From Aristolochia californica (lineage: Eukaryota > Streptophyta > Magnoliopsida > Piperales > Aristolochiaceae), in assembly GCA_029961685.1 (NCBI GenBank), contig JARWKL010000001.1, forward strand, positions 30,950,295 through 31,014,294: 64,000 nt of DNA. Reading direction: 5' to 3'. The notes under the pieces were generated by a model. That model was not told the origin of the DNA. It did not search any database and was given only the letters and a program-made list of their open reading frames with translations. Below, piece by piece: positions 13,597 through 26,576 of this stretch. The position numbers and the translations under genes are program-made. Each line of letters begins with the position of its first letter. The first letter of the stretch is position 1.

Positions 13597-13846
13597 AGTC
13601 AAACAAGCCATTATTTTGCCCATTTACAAAAAGTTGACCTAACAATATTAGATGATTGTAATGTGATTTATCTTTCTTAACGGGCTAAATTACCCTAAGA
13701 AATGGCTTATGGATAGGGAGTCAACACTCAGCTAAAAATCCCCTGTCTCCCCCTTTTCCCGTCGATTGCAAAACCTGATATATAAAAACTAAAAAGAGCT
13801 TAAAATCCCAAAAAATTAAATACACACTTTGGAGTTATCTCTCTCT
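13597..13846 (+). promoter_or_regulatory. Promoter-like module in the satellite monomer (example)
   Basis: Three W-box cores precede a TATA-like box. They are AGTCAA at 13597-13602 (TTGACT on the other strand), TTGACC at 13634-13639 and AGTCAA at 13719-13724. TATATAAA lies at 13779-13786 and a CT-rich run starts near 13838. Plant core promoters often pair a TATA box with a downstream pyrimidine patch, and WRKY factors bind TTGAC[CT]; that is general knowledge. The arrangement recurs in most monomers with substitutions, for example TATGTAAA after type R. Whether it drives transcription is inference only. Confidence 0.3.
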
Positions 13847-16800
13847 ACTTTTGTGGATTGTGCATTTCCATTTTAGATGTACTCTGTTTTCTTAAATAAA
13901 AACATTGAGTTTTCGCTCTCCCTTCATCCTGTAAACCAAAAAGGCAAATAGTTCCCAACAAATAGAAAATTTTAGAATTTATGTATAGAAAAATTTTAAA
14001 AAATAATAAATGTAAGTAAATAAAATTTATTCACACACCACAAATGAACACAAATTTTTGTTGTCCTAGTTTTGGAAATTCCACTAGTTCAAGGCTAACT
14101 GCTTGGAATTTTATAAGAAAGAGATTTCTTGCACACATACTTGTAACATGTTAAAGATGCAAATCACCTATGGATCCAAACCTTTTAAAGAGAAAAACAA
14201 ACTCTCATTAAATTCTCAAGTGAACGTACGGTGGCATATTTACCCGAGTCAAACAAGCCATTGTTTTGCCCATTTAAAAAAAGTTGACCTAACATTCATA
14301 GATGATTGTAATGTCATTTATCTTGCTTAACGGGCTATATTACCCTAAGAAATGGCTTATGGATTGGGTGTCAATACTCAGTTAAAAATGCCCCATTTCC
14401 CCCTTTTCCCAAAGATTGCAAAACATGGTATATAAAAACTAAAAAGAGCATACAATCCCTAAAAATTACAGACACTCTTTGGAATTATCTCTCTCTATAT
14501 TTGTGGATTGTGCATTTCCATTTAGATGTACTCTATTTTCATAAATCAAAATTTTGTGTTTTCGCACTCCCTTCATCCCGTAAACAAAAAAGGCAAATAG
14601 GTCACAACAAAATGAAAATTTTAGAGTTTATGTATGGAAAAAAATTAAAACAATAACAAATGTAAGTAAAGAAAATTTATTCACACACCACAAATGAACA
14701 CAAAAGTTTTGTTGACCAAGTTTGGGAAATGCCACAAGTTCAACCCTAACAACATGGAATTTTTTAAGAAAAAAATTCTTCCACACATGCTTTATAATGG
14801 ACATGCATGCTTGTAACATGTTAAAGATGCAAATCATCTACGGATCCAAACCTTTTAAAGAGATTAACAAACGCTCATTAAATTTTCAAGTGAACGTGCA
14901 GTGGGATATTTACCCGAGTCAAACAAGCCATTATTTTGCCCTTTTACTAAATGCTGACCTAACAATCATAGATGATTGTAAATTGATTTATCGTACGTAA
15001 TGGGATATAGTACCCAAAGAAATGGCATACGGATTGGGAGTCAATACTCAGTTAAAAATTCCCTGGCTCCCCATTCTATCGACGATTGCAAAACCTGATA
15101 TATAAAAACTAAAAAGAGCTTACAATCCCTAAAACATACAAACACTCTTTGGAATTATCTCTCTCTACATTTGTGCATTGTTCATTTCCATTTTAGATAT
15201 ACTCTTTTTTCTTAAATCAAAACATTGAGTTTTCGCTCTCCCTTCATCCTGTAAACCTAAAAGACAAATAGATCACAACAAAATGAAATTCTTAGAGTTT
15301 ATGAGTGGAAAAAATTTAAACAATAACAAATGTAAGTAAGGAAAATTTATTCACACACCACAAATGAACACAAAAGTTTTGTGGTTCAAGTTTGGGAAAT
15401 TCCACTAGTTCAACCCTAATAGCTTGGAATTTTGTAAGAAAGAGATTTCTTCCACTTATGCTTTAAAAATCGATATGCCTTCTTGAAACATGTTAAAGAT
15501 GCAAATCACATATGGATCCAAACCTTTTAAAGAGAATAACAAACGCTCAATAAATTCTAAAGTGAACGTGCGGTGAGATATTTACCTGAGTCAAACAAGC
15601 CATTATTTTGCCCATTTAGAAAAAGCTGACCTAACAATCATAGATGATTATAAAGTGATTTATCATGCGTAACGGGCTATAGTACCCTAAGAAATAGCTT
15701 ACGGATTGGCAGTCAACACTCAATTAAAAATCCCCCGCCTCCCCCTTTTCCCAACCATTGCAAAACTTTATTTATAAAAACTGAGAAGAGCTTACAATCC
15801 TTAAAAATTACAGACACTCTTTGGAATTATCTCTCTCTATATTTGTGCATTGTGCATTTCCATTTTAGATGTACTCTATTTTCTTATATCAAAACATTGA
15901 GTTTTCGCTGTCCCTTTATCCCGTAAACCAAAAAGGCAAATAGATCACAACAAAATGAAAATTTTAGAGTTTATGTATGGAAAAAATTTAAAAAAATAAC
16001 AAATGTAAGTAAAGAAAATTTATTCACACATCACAATTGAACACAAAAGTTTTGTTGTCCATGTTTGGGAAATTCCACTAGTTCAACCCTTACAGCTTGG
16101 AATTTTATAAGAAAGAGATTTCGTCCACACATGCATTAAAAATGCATATGCATGCTTGAAACTTGATAAATTTTCAAATCACCTATGGATCCAAACCTTT
16201 TAAAGAGAATAACAAACGCTCGTTAAATTCTCAATTGAACGTGCCGCGGGATATTTACCCAATTCACACAAGCCATTATTTTGCCCAATTACAAAAAGCT
16301 GACCTAACAATCATAGATTATTGTAAAGTGATTTATCATGCGTAATGGGCTATATTACCCTAAAAATTTGCTTATGGATTGGGAATCAACACTCAGTAAA
16401 AAATCCCCCGTCTCCCCCTTTCCCCGACGATTGCAAAACCTGATATATAAAAACTAAAAAGAGCTTACAATCCCTAAAAATTACATACACACTTTGGAAT
16501 TATCACTCTCTACATTTGTGCAATGTCCATTTCCATTTAAGATGTAATCTTTTTTCTTAAATAGGAACTTTGGGTTTTCGCTCTCCCTTCTTCCCTTAAA
16601 CCTAAAAGGCAAAAAGATTAAAAAAAATGAAAATTTTAGAGTTAATGTATCGAAAAATTTTAAAACAAAAAAAAATATAATAAAAAAAATTTATTCACAC
16701 ACCACAATTGAACACAAAAGTTTTGTTGTCAAGGTTTGGGAAATTCCACTTGTTCAACCTTAACAGCTTGGCGTTTTAGAAGAAAGAGAATTCTTCCTCA

Positions 16801-19064
16801 CATGCTTTTAAAATTGATATGCATGATAGAAACATGTTAAAGATGCAAATCACCTATGGATCCAAACCTTTTAAAGAGAATAACAAACGCTCATTAAATT
16901 CTCAAGTGAACGTGCGGTGGAATATTTACATGAGTCAAACAAGCCGTTATTTTGCCCATTTACAAAAAGTTGATCTAACAATCATAGATGATTGTAATGT
17001 GATTTATCTTGCTTAATGGGCTATATTACCCTAAGAAATGGCTTATGGATTGGGAGTCAACACTCAGTTAAAAATCCCATGTCTCCCCCTTTTCTAGACG
17101 ATTGCAAAACCTGATATATAAAAACAAAAAAGAGCTTAAAATCCCTAAAAATTACATACACACTTTGGAATTATCTCTCTCTACATTTTTGGATTGTGCA
17201 TTTCCATTTTTAATGTACTCTGCTTTCTTAAATCAAAACATTGAGTTTTCGCTCTCCATTCATCCTGTAAACCAAAAAGGCAAATAGATCACAATAAAAT
17301 GAAAATTTTAGAATTAATATATGGAAAAAATTCTAAACAATAACAAATGTAAGTAAATGAAATTTATTCATACCACAAATGAACAGAAAAGTTTTGTTGT
17401 CCAAGTTTGGAAAATTCCACTATTTCAACCCTAATAGCTTGGAATTTTATAAGAAAGATATTTCTTCAACACATGCTTTAAAAATGGATATGCATGCTTG
17501 TAACATGTTAAACATGAAAATAACCTATGGATCCAAACCTTTTATAGAGAATAACAAACAGTCATTAAATTTTAAAGTGAACTTGCTGTGAAATATTTAC
17601 CCGAGTAAAACAAGCCATTATTTTGCCCATTTACAAAAAGTTGACATAACAATCATAGATGATTGCAATGTGATTTATCTTGATTAACGGGCTATATTAC
17701 CCTAAGAAATTGCTTGTGGATTGGGATTCAACACTCAGTTAAATTTCCCTCGTATCCCCTTTTCCCGAAGATTGCAAAACCTGATATATAAAAACTAAAA
17801 AGAGCTTACCATCCCAAAAAATTACATACACTCTTTGGAATTATCTCTCTCTACATTTGTGCATTGTGCATTTCCATTTTAGATGTACTCTTTTTTCTTA
17901 AATCAAAACTTTGAGTTTTCGCTTTCCCTTCATCCCGTAACCCAAAAAGGCAAATAGATCACAACAAAATGAAAATTTTAGAGTTGATGAATGGAAAAAA
18001 ATTTAAAACAATAAAAAATGAAAGTAAGGAAAATTTATTCACACACCAAAAATTAACACAAAAGTTTTGTGGGTTAAGTTTGGGAAATTCCACTAGTTCA
18101 ACCCTAACTGCTTGGAATTTTATAAGAAAGAGATTTCTTCCACTTATGCTTTAAAAATGGATATGCATTCTTGAAACATGTTAAAGATGCAAATCACATA
18201 TGGATCCAAACCTTTTAAAGAGAATAACAAACGGTCATTAAATTCTGTAGTGAACGTGCGGTGAGATATTTACTTGAGTCAAACAAGCCATTATTCTGCC
18301 CATTTACGAAAAGCTGACCTAACAATCATAGAAGATTGTAAAGTGATTTATCGTGGGTAATGAGCGATAGTACCCTAAGAAATAGTTTACGGATTGTGAG
18401 TCAACACTCAATTAAAAATAGCCCGCCTCCCCCTTTTCCCGACGTGATGTAAACCTTCTATATAAAAACTGAAAAGAGCTTACAATCCCTAAAAATTATA
18501 GACACTCTTTGGAATTATCTCTCTCTACATTTGTGCATTGTGCATTTCCATTTTAGATGTAGTCTTTTTTCTTAAATCAAAACTTTGTGTTTTCGCTCTC
18601 CCTTTGTCCCGTAAACCAGAAAGGCAAATACAACACAACAAAATCAATATTTTAGATTTTATGTATGGAAAAAATTTAAAACAATAACAAATGTAAGTAA
18701 AGAAAATATATTCACACACCACAATTGAACACAAAAGTTTTGTTGTCCAACTTTTGGAAATTCCACACGTTCAACCCTAACAGCTTGGAATTTTATAAGA
18801 ATGAGATTTCTTCCACACATGCTTTAAAAATGCATATGGATGCTTGAAACATGTTAAATATGCAAATCACCTATGGATCCAAACCTTTTAAAGAGAATAA
18901 CAAACACTGGTTAAATTCTCTAGTGAACGTGCGGTGGGATAGTAACCCCAGCCAAACAAGCCATTATTGTTCCCATTTACAAAAAGCTGACCTAAAAATC
19001 ATAGATTATTGTAAATTAATTTATCATGTGTAACTGGTTATATTATCCTAAAAAATTGCTTATG

Positions 19065-22000
19065 GATTGGGTGTCAACACTCAGTTAAAAATCCCCGTCT
19101 CCCCCTTTTCCCCACGATCGCAAAACCTGATATATAAAAACTAAAAAAAGCTTTCAATCCATAAAAATTACATACACTCCTTGGAATTATCTCTCTCTAC
19201 ATTTGTGGATTGTGCATTTCTATTTTAGATGTACTCTATTTTCTTAAATCAAAACTTTGAGTTTTCGCTCTCCCTTCTTCCTGTAAACCTAAAAGGCAAA
19301 AAGATCACAACAAAATGAAAATTTTAGAGTTAATGTATGGAAAAAATTTAAAACAATAACAAATGTAAGTAAAAAAAATTTATTCACAAACCACAAATGA
19401 ACACAAGAGTTTTGTTGTCAAGGTTTGGGAAACTCCACTAGTTCAACTTTAATAGCTTGGAGTTTTATAAGAAAGAATATTCTTCCACACATGCTTTACA
19501 AATGGATATGCATGCTTGAAACATGTTAAAGATGCAAATCACCTATGGATCCAAAGCTTTTAAAGAGTATAAAAAATGCTCATTAAATTCGCAAGTGAAC
19601 GTGCGGTGGGATATTTACTAGAGTCAAACAGGCCATTATTATGCCCATTAACAAAAAGTTGACCTAACAATCATAGATGATTGTAAAGTGATTTATCTTG
19701 CTGAACGGGATATATTACCCTAAGAAATATCTTATGGATTGGGAGTCAACACTCAGTTAAAAATCCCCTGCCTCCCCTTTTTCCCGACGAAAGCAAAACA
19801 TGATTTATAAAATCTAAAAATAGCTTACAATTCCAAAAAATTACATACACTCTTTGGAATTATCTCTCTCTACATTTTTGGATTGTGCATTTCCATTTTA
19901 GATGTACTCTTTTTTCTTAAATAAAAAAGTTTGAGTTTTCGCTCTCTTCATCTCATAAACCATAAAGGCAAATAAATCACAACAACATGAAAAATTTAGA
20001 GTTAATGTATGGAAAAAATTTTAAAAATAACAAATGTAAGTACAGAAAATTTATTCACACACCACAAATGAACAAAAAAATTTTGTTGTCCAAGTTTGGG
20101 AAATTCCACTAGTTCAACCCTAACAGCTTACAATTTTATAAGAAAGAGATTTCTTCCATACATGCTTTAAAAATGGATATACCTGCTTGTAACTTGTTAA
20201 AGATGGAAATCACCTACGGATCCAAACCTTTTAAAGAGAATAACAAACGCTGGTTAAATTCTCAAGTGAACGTGCGGTGGGATATTTACCTGAGTCAAAC
20301 AACCCATTATTTTACCCATTTACAAAAGCTTACCTAAAAATCATAGATTATTGTAAAGTGATTTATCATGTGTAAAGGGCTATATTACCCTAAAAAATTG
20401 CTTATGGATTGGGAGTGAACACTCAGTTAAAAATCCCTCATCTCCCCCTTTTCTAGACGATTGCACAACCTGATATATAAAAACTGAAAAGAGCGTACAA
20501 TCCCTAAAAATTACAGACACTCAATGGAATTATCTCTCTCTACATTTGTGCAATGTGCATTTCCATTTTATATGTAATCTTTTTTCTTAAATTAGAACTT
20601 TGAGTCTTCACTCTCCCTTCTTCCCGTAAACCTAAAAGGCAAAAAGATCACAACAAAATGATAATTTTTGAGTTCATGTATGGAAAAAATTTAAAACAAA
20701 AACAAAAGTAAGAAAAAAAATTTATTCACACACCACAAATGAACGCAAAAGTTTTGTTGCAAAGGTTAGGGAAATTCCACTAGTTCAACCTTAATAGCTT
20801 GGAGTTTTATAAGAAAGAGATTTCTTCCACACATGCTTTAAAAATGGATATGCAAGCTTGAAACAAGTTAAAGATCCAAATCACCTATGGATCCAAACCT
20901 TTTAAAGAGAATAACAAAAGCTCATTAAATTCTCAAGTGAACGTGCGGTGGGATACTTACCGGAGTCAAACAAGCCATTATTTTACCCATTTACAAAAGG
21001 TTGACCTAACAATCATAGATGATTGTAATGTGATTTATCTTACTTAATGGGCTATATTACCCTAAGAAATGGCTTATGGATTGGGAGTCAACACTTAGTT
21101 AAAAATCCCCCGTCTCCCGCTTTTCCCGACGATCGCAAAACCTGATATATAAAAACTAAAAACAACTTACAATCCCTAAAAATTACATACACTCCTTGGA
21201 ATTATATCTATCTACATTTCTGGATTGATCATTTCTATTTTAGATGTACTCTATTTTCTTAAATAAAAACTCTGAGTTTTTGCTCTCCCTTCATCCCGTA
21301 AACAAAAATGGCAAATTGATCACAACAAAATGAAAATTTTAGAGTTTATGTATGGAAAAAATTTAAAACAATAACAAATGTAATTAAAGAAAATTTATTT
21401 ACACACCACAAATGAACACAATAGTTTTGTTGTCCAAGTTTGGGAAATTCCAGTAGTTCAACCCTAACAGCTTCGAATTTTATCAGAAAGAGATTTCTTC
21501 CGCTTATGCTTTAAAAATGGATATGCATTCTTGAAACATGTTAAAGATGCAAATCACATTTGGATCCAAACCTTTTAAAGAGAATAACAAACGCTGAGTA
21601 AATTTTCAAGTGAACGTGCGGTGAGATATTTACCTGAGTAAAACAAACTATTATTTTGCCCATTTACAAAAAGCTGACATAACAATCATAAATGATTGTA
21701 AAGTGATTTATCGTGCGTAACGGGCAATAGTACCCTAAGAAATAGCTTATGGATTGGGAGTCAACAATCAGTTAAAAATCCCCCGCCTCCCTCTTTTCCC
21801 GACGATGGCAAAACCTTAGATAGTAAAACTAAAAAGAGCATACAATCCCTAAAAATTACAGACACTCTTTGGAATTATCTCTCTCTACATTTTTTCATTG
21901 TGCATTTCCATTTTAGATATACTCTTTTGTCTTAAATCAAAACTTTGAGTTTTTGCTCTCCCTTTATCCCGTAAACCAGAAAGGCAAATAGATCCAACAA

Positions 22001-22254
22001 AATGAAAATTTTAGAGTTTATGTTGGAAAAAATTTAAAAAAATAACAAATGTAAGTAAAGAAATTTTATTCACACACCACAATTGAACACAAAAGTTTTG
22101 TTGTACAAGTTTGGGAAATTCCACTAGTTCAACGCTAAGTGATTGCAATTTTATATGAAAGAGATTTCTTCCACTTATGCTGAAAAAATGCATATGCATG
22201 CTCGAAATATGTTAAATATGCAAATCACCTATGGATCCAAACCTTTTAAAGAGA
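19065..22254 (+). repeat. Higher-order repeat copy 2, left part (A-B-C-E1-E2)
   Basis: Types A, B, C, E1 and E2 follow in order, at about 19316, 19989, 20660, 21331 and 22002. This stretch aligns with 48.3-51.46 kb at an offset of about 29.21 kb. E1 is marked by CAGTAGTTCAACCC with CCGCTTATGC, and E2 by GATTGCAATTTTATATG. Satellite identity ends at AAAGAGA (last base about 22254), where retroelement coding sequence begins. No genes are supported in this block. Confidence 0.85.
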
Positions 22255-22657
22255 TAGCATGCATGAAACGTTGGAACTGTTTAGTAAGGTTCACATTAAC
22301 ATTCCACTTCTTGATGCTATTAGGCAAGTCCCTGCCTATGCCCGATTTTTGAAAGACCTTTGTACACAGAAGAGAAAACAACATGTTAACAAAAAGGTCT
22401 TTCTTACTGAGAATGTAAGCTCAATTCTGAAGCACAACACTCCTCCTAAAGTTAAAGATCCTGGATGTCCCACAATTTCATGTGTCATTGGTGAACATAC
22501 CATCCAGAGAGCTCTTCTTGACTTAGGAGCAAGTGTGAATTTGCTTCCTTTCTTTGTGTACCAGCAATTAGGTTTGGGGGAATTGAAGCCTACCCCCATC
22601 ACACTTCAACTAGCTGACCGTTCTGTCAAGATACCACGAGGAATAGTTGAAGATGTT

Positions 22658-22660
22658 TAG
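22658..22660 (+). other. Premature TAG between protease and RT
   Basis: The frame reads ...VEDV, stop, IKVDKF..., and remains in the same phase on both sides, so this is a nonsense substitution and not a frameshift. It lies downstream of the protease active-site motif and within conserved protease-to-RT sequence. The original codon cannot be fixed from this copy alone. Confidence 0.85.
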
Positions 22661-25207
22661 ATAAAAGTGGACAAATTTTTGTTCCCGGTTGATTTCATTG
22701 TTCTTGATACAGAACCAGTATTCAATGTGACCAACCAAATTCCTGTCATCCTAGGACGTCCCTTCTTAGCCACATCTAATGCTATCATTCATTGTAAAAG
22801 TGGTGAGTTGGAGTTGTCTTTTGGAAATTTTAAGGTCTCATTGAATGTATTTAATGCCGGGCACCACCCACTTGAGTCTGATGACCTGAGTCCTGCATTT
22901 AATATAGAAACTGTTATGCTTGATAACGAATCCACTCTTGAATCTTTTGAGTCTTGCATAACATCTTTAGACATGGACTATTTTGATGAAGAAACATATT
23001 TCCGAGAGGTTAATTCTTTACTCAATTCTGTACCTCTGTTGGAGGAAGCTTATGAGGTTATCACAACTGATCATCCACAGGATCTTCCTCTTGACTTAGA
23101 CAAACCTCTCGAAACTTCCAAGCTAGATCTTAAGCCACTTCCTCCCACGTTGAAGTATGCGTTCTTGGGACCCATGAACTCATTACCAGTCATTATTTCC
23201 TCTGATTTGAGTATTGAGCAGGAGGAACAATTGACTGAAGTTTTACAAGCACATAGAGAGGCATTGGAGTGGACTCTTGATGCCTTAAAAGGGATTAGCC
23301 CCTCCATATGCATGCATCGTATTCATTTGGAGGAGGGGACTAAAGCCTCACGTGAGATGCAACGTAGGTTAAATCCCCATATGCTGGAGGTTGTGAGAGA
23401 AGAAGTCATTAGGTTGCTTGTGACAGGAATCATTTACCCTATTTCCGATAGCACCTGGGTGAGTCCAATTCAAGTTGTCCCTAAGAAAGGGGGGATAACA
23501 ATAATGAAAAATGAGAGTGGTGAATTGATTCCCACAAGAACTACCACCAAGTGGCGTGTCTGCATTGACTATAGAAAACTTAATTCCGTCACTAGGAAGG
23601 ATCACTTCCCACTACCTTTCATTGATCAGGTACTAGAGCGATTGGCCGGCCACAATTTTTATTACTTCTTAGATGGATACTCCGGCTACAATCAAATTTC
23701 CATTGCTCCAGAAGACCAGGAAAAGACCACATTCACGTGTCCGTTTGGCACCTATGCTTACAGACGCATGCCTTTTGGTTTATGCAATGCACCCGCCACT
23801 TTCCAATGGTGCATGATGAGTATTTTTTCTGACATGATTGGTGAATTTTTAGAGGTCTTTATGGATGACTTTTCTGTGTTTGGCTCTAGTTTTGATACAT
23901 GTCTGTACAATCTTTTACTCGTATTGTCCCGTTGCATTAAGTCCAATTTAGTCTTGAATTGGGAGAAATGCCACTTCATGGTGAAAGAAGGAATTGTGTT
24001 AGGACATGTAGTGTCTGAGAGGGGTGTAGAAGTGGACAAAGCCAAGGTTGACCTAATTACCAATCTATCACCACCTACTTCTGTGAAGGGAGTGCGTTCT
24101 TTACTTGGCCATGCTGGGTTCTATAGGTGTTTCATTAAAGACTTTAGCAAAATTTCTCTTCCTTTGACGAATTTACTTGCTCAAGATGTTGCTTTTGCCT
24201 TTGATGATGCCTGTATTCATGCTTTTGAGACACTGAAGAAATGTTTGTCCACTGCACCCATTGTCCAACCCCCTATTTGGTCTTTGCCTTTTGAGTTGAT
24301 GTGTGATGCCTCTGACTATGCATTGGGGGCTGTTTTGGGGCAAAAGATGGATAAAATGCCCTGTGTCATTCAATATGCTAGCCGAACTCTTCATGATGCT
24401 CAATTGAATTACACTACCACTGAGAAGGAGTTGCTAGCTGTTGTGTTTGCCTTGAACAAATTCAGATCATATCTGTTAGGGTCAAAGGTTATAGTGTTCA
24501 CTGATCATTCTGCTTTGAAGTATTTATTATCTATCAAGGACACTAAACCTTGCTTGATTAGATGGATCTTGCAATTGCAAGAATTTGACCTTGAGATTCG
24601 AGATAAGAAGGGTTGTGAGAATGTTGTTGCTGATCATCTATCTAGGATATGTGTAGTACCTCAGGAAGGATTCCTTCCTTTAAATGATTCCTTCCCTGAT
24701 GAACAACTTCTCCAAGTATCCCAGTTGCCTTGGTTTGCTGATATAGTCAACTATCTTGTAACTCATAAGATTCCTGATTATTGGAGTAAACAAGATAGAT
24801 TGAAATTCTTTTCCCAAGTCAAACATTTTTTTTGGGATGACCCTTATTTGTTCAAGGTGTGTTCTGACCAAGTCATTAGGTGTTGTGTACATGAGCAAGA
24901 CTTTGCCAACATTCTTGAATTTTGTCATTCCCACGCATGTGGTGGACATTTTGGTGCTAGAAAGACCGCGGCTAAAGTCTTGCAATGTGGTTTCTATTGG
25001 CCTTCATTATTTAGAGATGCCCATGAGTTTTGTCAGGTGTGTGATAAATGCCAACGAACTGGTTGTTTGTCTAGGAAGAACATGATGCCTCTTAACCCCA
25101 TTCTTATTGTTGAATTGTTTGATGTGTGGGGTATTGACTTCATGGGTCCTTTTCCTGTCTCGTTCGGCTATCAATACATTCTTGTTGTTGTTGAATATGT
25201 CTCTAAA

Positions 25208-25210
25208 TAG
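25208..25210 (+). other. Premature TAG in the integrase core
   Basis: It follows YVSK inside the integrase catalytic core, between the first and second Asp of the D-D-35-E triad. The frame is unchanged downstream. Related elements normally have Trp here, so a single G-to-A change (TGG to TAG) explains it. Confidence 0.88.
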
Positions 25211-26110
25211 ATTGAAGCTATATCATGTAAGACAAACGATCACAAAGTGGTGGTAAAGTTTTTAAAAGAAAATATCTTTAATCGATTTGGTACCCCGAGA
25301 GCGATCATCAGTGATGCGGGATCTCATTTTTGTAACAGAGCATTTGAGGCCTTATTGAAGAAATATTCCATCACTCATCGGGTGTCCACTCCATACCACC
25401 CGCAAACTTGTGGTCAAGTGGAAATCTCTAATAGAGAGATCAAACGGATTTTGGAGAAGACGGTTCGCTTTGATAGGAAAGATTGGTCCACTCGATTGGA
25501 CGATGCCTTATGGGCCTATCGAACCGCTTATAAGACTCCTATTGGGATGTCTCCATTTTGCCTAGTATTCGGCAAAGCATGTCATCTACCTGTTGAGCTT
25601 GAGCATAGAGCTTATTGGGCCATTAAGGCTTTAAATTTTGATTTAACTCAAGCGGGTGAGGAGAGAAAGTTGCAATTGAATGAGTTGGAAGAGATACGTC
25701 ATGATGCTTATGAGAATGCCAAACTGTATAAGGAGCGAACAAAGCTTTTACATGATAAATCTATTTTTCGCAAGTCTTTTACTGTTGGGCAGAATGTTTT
25801 ACTTTATAACTCACGATTGCATTTGTTTCCAGGGAAGCTAAGATCCAGGTGGTCCGGTCCATTTGAAGTTACACAGGTGTTTCCTCATGGCGCTATTGAG
25901 ATCCGCAATCACGGAGACGGGTCGATCTTCAAAGTTAACGGTCAGAGGCTCAAACCGTATCTTGAGAATGTCCCCACACCAGAGGAGGTGATGGTGATTT
26001 TCTTGGAGGAACCTGTCATTTCATCTTGAATGCGTCAGAGTCTTGCTTACGACTATAAACTTAGCACATTGTGGGCAATCCCCACGTTTCTATCCCTTTG
26101 TACATTACAG

Positions 26111-26145
26111 TTTTATTTTTATTTTTATTTTTATTTTATTTTTTT
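26111..26145 (+). repeat. (TTTTA)n-like microsatellite
   Basis: Repeats of TTTTTA/TTTTA, beginning TTTTATTTTTATTTTT, lie about 80 bp after the pol stop. This is simple-sequence expansion in the untranslated tail of the element. Confidence 0.8.
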
Positions 26146-26484
26146 GGTTTATTCATACTCTCTTACCGGCTGAGAGCATAAATGGTTCCGATAGTCGATG
26201 ACCAGACTTTTGGTCCCTAGTTTGAGAGGTCTGTACTCAAACAACCGTTCTGGGATTGACCAGTTCGATCTTGAAGTATTGAATGAAAACCTTATGGTGA
26301 GTAACTTAAGGACTTGTGTTCAGCGCGTGATTCCTGCTGCCTTCAGTGGCCAGTCACACGGAGATTTCTTCAAAGTGTGATGTGGGATAGCGGTTTCATC
26401 TACGGATGATTACCTACGGGTACGGCTGATACGAGTAAACCTTCTTCGAGGGAGACTATGTATCATTCCTGGGGGTCTTTATTA

Positions 26485-26502
26485 TTTTTTTTTTTTTTTT
26501 TT
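26485..26502 (+). repeat. Poly-T run (18 T)
   Basis: An uninterrupted run of 18 T lies about 60 bp upstream of the internal purine tract. Its exact length may vary with sequencing error. Confidence 0.8.
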
Positions 26503-26548
26503 GTAGTCGTTATAGTGTTTTAACTTTTCCCCATTGAGGACAATGTCA

Positions 26549-26576
26549 GGTTTAGGTTTTGGGGGGGGGGGGGGGG
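26549..26576 (+). other. Internal polypurine-tract-like motif with 16-G run
   Basis: GTTTAGGTTTT is followed by 16 consecutive G (26561-26576). The leader TTGAGGACAATGT, about 15-25 bp upstream, is a familiar context after pol in Athila-type elements. The motif closely resembles the terminal polypurine tract at 27722-27734 (TTTAGGTTTGGGGG). It may be a second plus-strand priming site or a duplicated tract; the long G run is probably a later slippage expansion. Confidence 0.6.

Larger units (their letters stand above)
4370..19064 (+). repeat. Higher-order repeat copy 1 (rearranged, about 22 monomers)
   Basis: Diagnostic variants give the order A-B-C-A-B-C-E2-F-F'-G-H-I-J-K-L-M-N-O-P-Q-S-T. 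From E2 onward it aligns with copy 4 at an offset of 42.60-42.63 kb: equivalent monomer positions are 10344/52946, 14103/56729, 16819/59446 and 17379/60004. Compared with the full 21-mer it has a duplicated A-B-C and lacks E1 and R. The E1 loss lies in a hybrid monomer near 8600-8680, where E1-like sequence switches to E2-like. The R loss lies between about 17838 and 17862, where sequence typical of the Q-R boundary passes directly into the S variant. No genes are supported; open frames of 60-92 codons are the recurring monomer frame. Confidence 0.8.
22256..26029 (+). pseudogene. pol: Athila-type pol polyprotein remnant, two in-frame TAG codons
   Basis: A single reading frame of 1,258 codons ends at the TGA at 26027-26029. 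It is open except for TAG at 22658-22660 and TAG at 25208-25210. Residues are counted from 22256. The protease motif DLGAS starts at residue 89. RT carries FMDD at residues 535-538. RNase H acidic candidates are D684, E723, D750 and D793. The integrase zinc motif has an HHCC pattern with C929 and C932. The integrase core triad is D961, D1020 and E1056, with the expected 35 residues between the last two. A GPF-type C-terminal module lies near residues 1200-1225. The second TAG replaces the Trp codon usual in this family (TGG to TAG, consistent with C deamination on the other strand). Upstream gag is missing, so no native start exists. In an intact element it would make the enzymes that copy and integrate it. 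Confidence 0.92.

Noticed and set aside
14628..14837. Recurrent minus-strand frames of 60-128 codons, for example 63148-63534 and 51228-51410
   Set aside because: They are the reverse strand of the same monomer segment, Phe/Leu/Lys-rich from AT-rich DNA, of varying length and with no domain.
1747..22254. CRISPR-like or gene-cluster interpretation of the regular repeats
   Set aside because: Units are 670-bp direct repeats with no unique spacers between them and no associated genes; the embedded element is a plant retrotransposon.
22658..22660. Programmed TAG read-through
   Set aside because: The stop lies after the protease motif and inside conserved sequence, not at a gag-pol boundary, and a second TAG sits in the integrase core. 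Two decay mutations are simpler.
22336..24985. Antisense frames of 61-101 codons within the retroelement pol region
   Set aside because: They are shadows of the well-supported pol frame on the plus strand.
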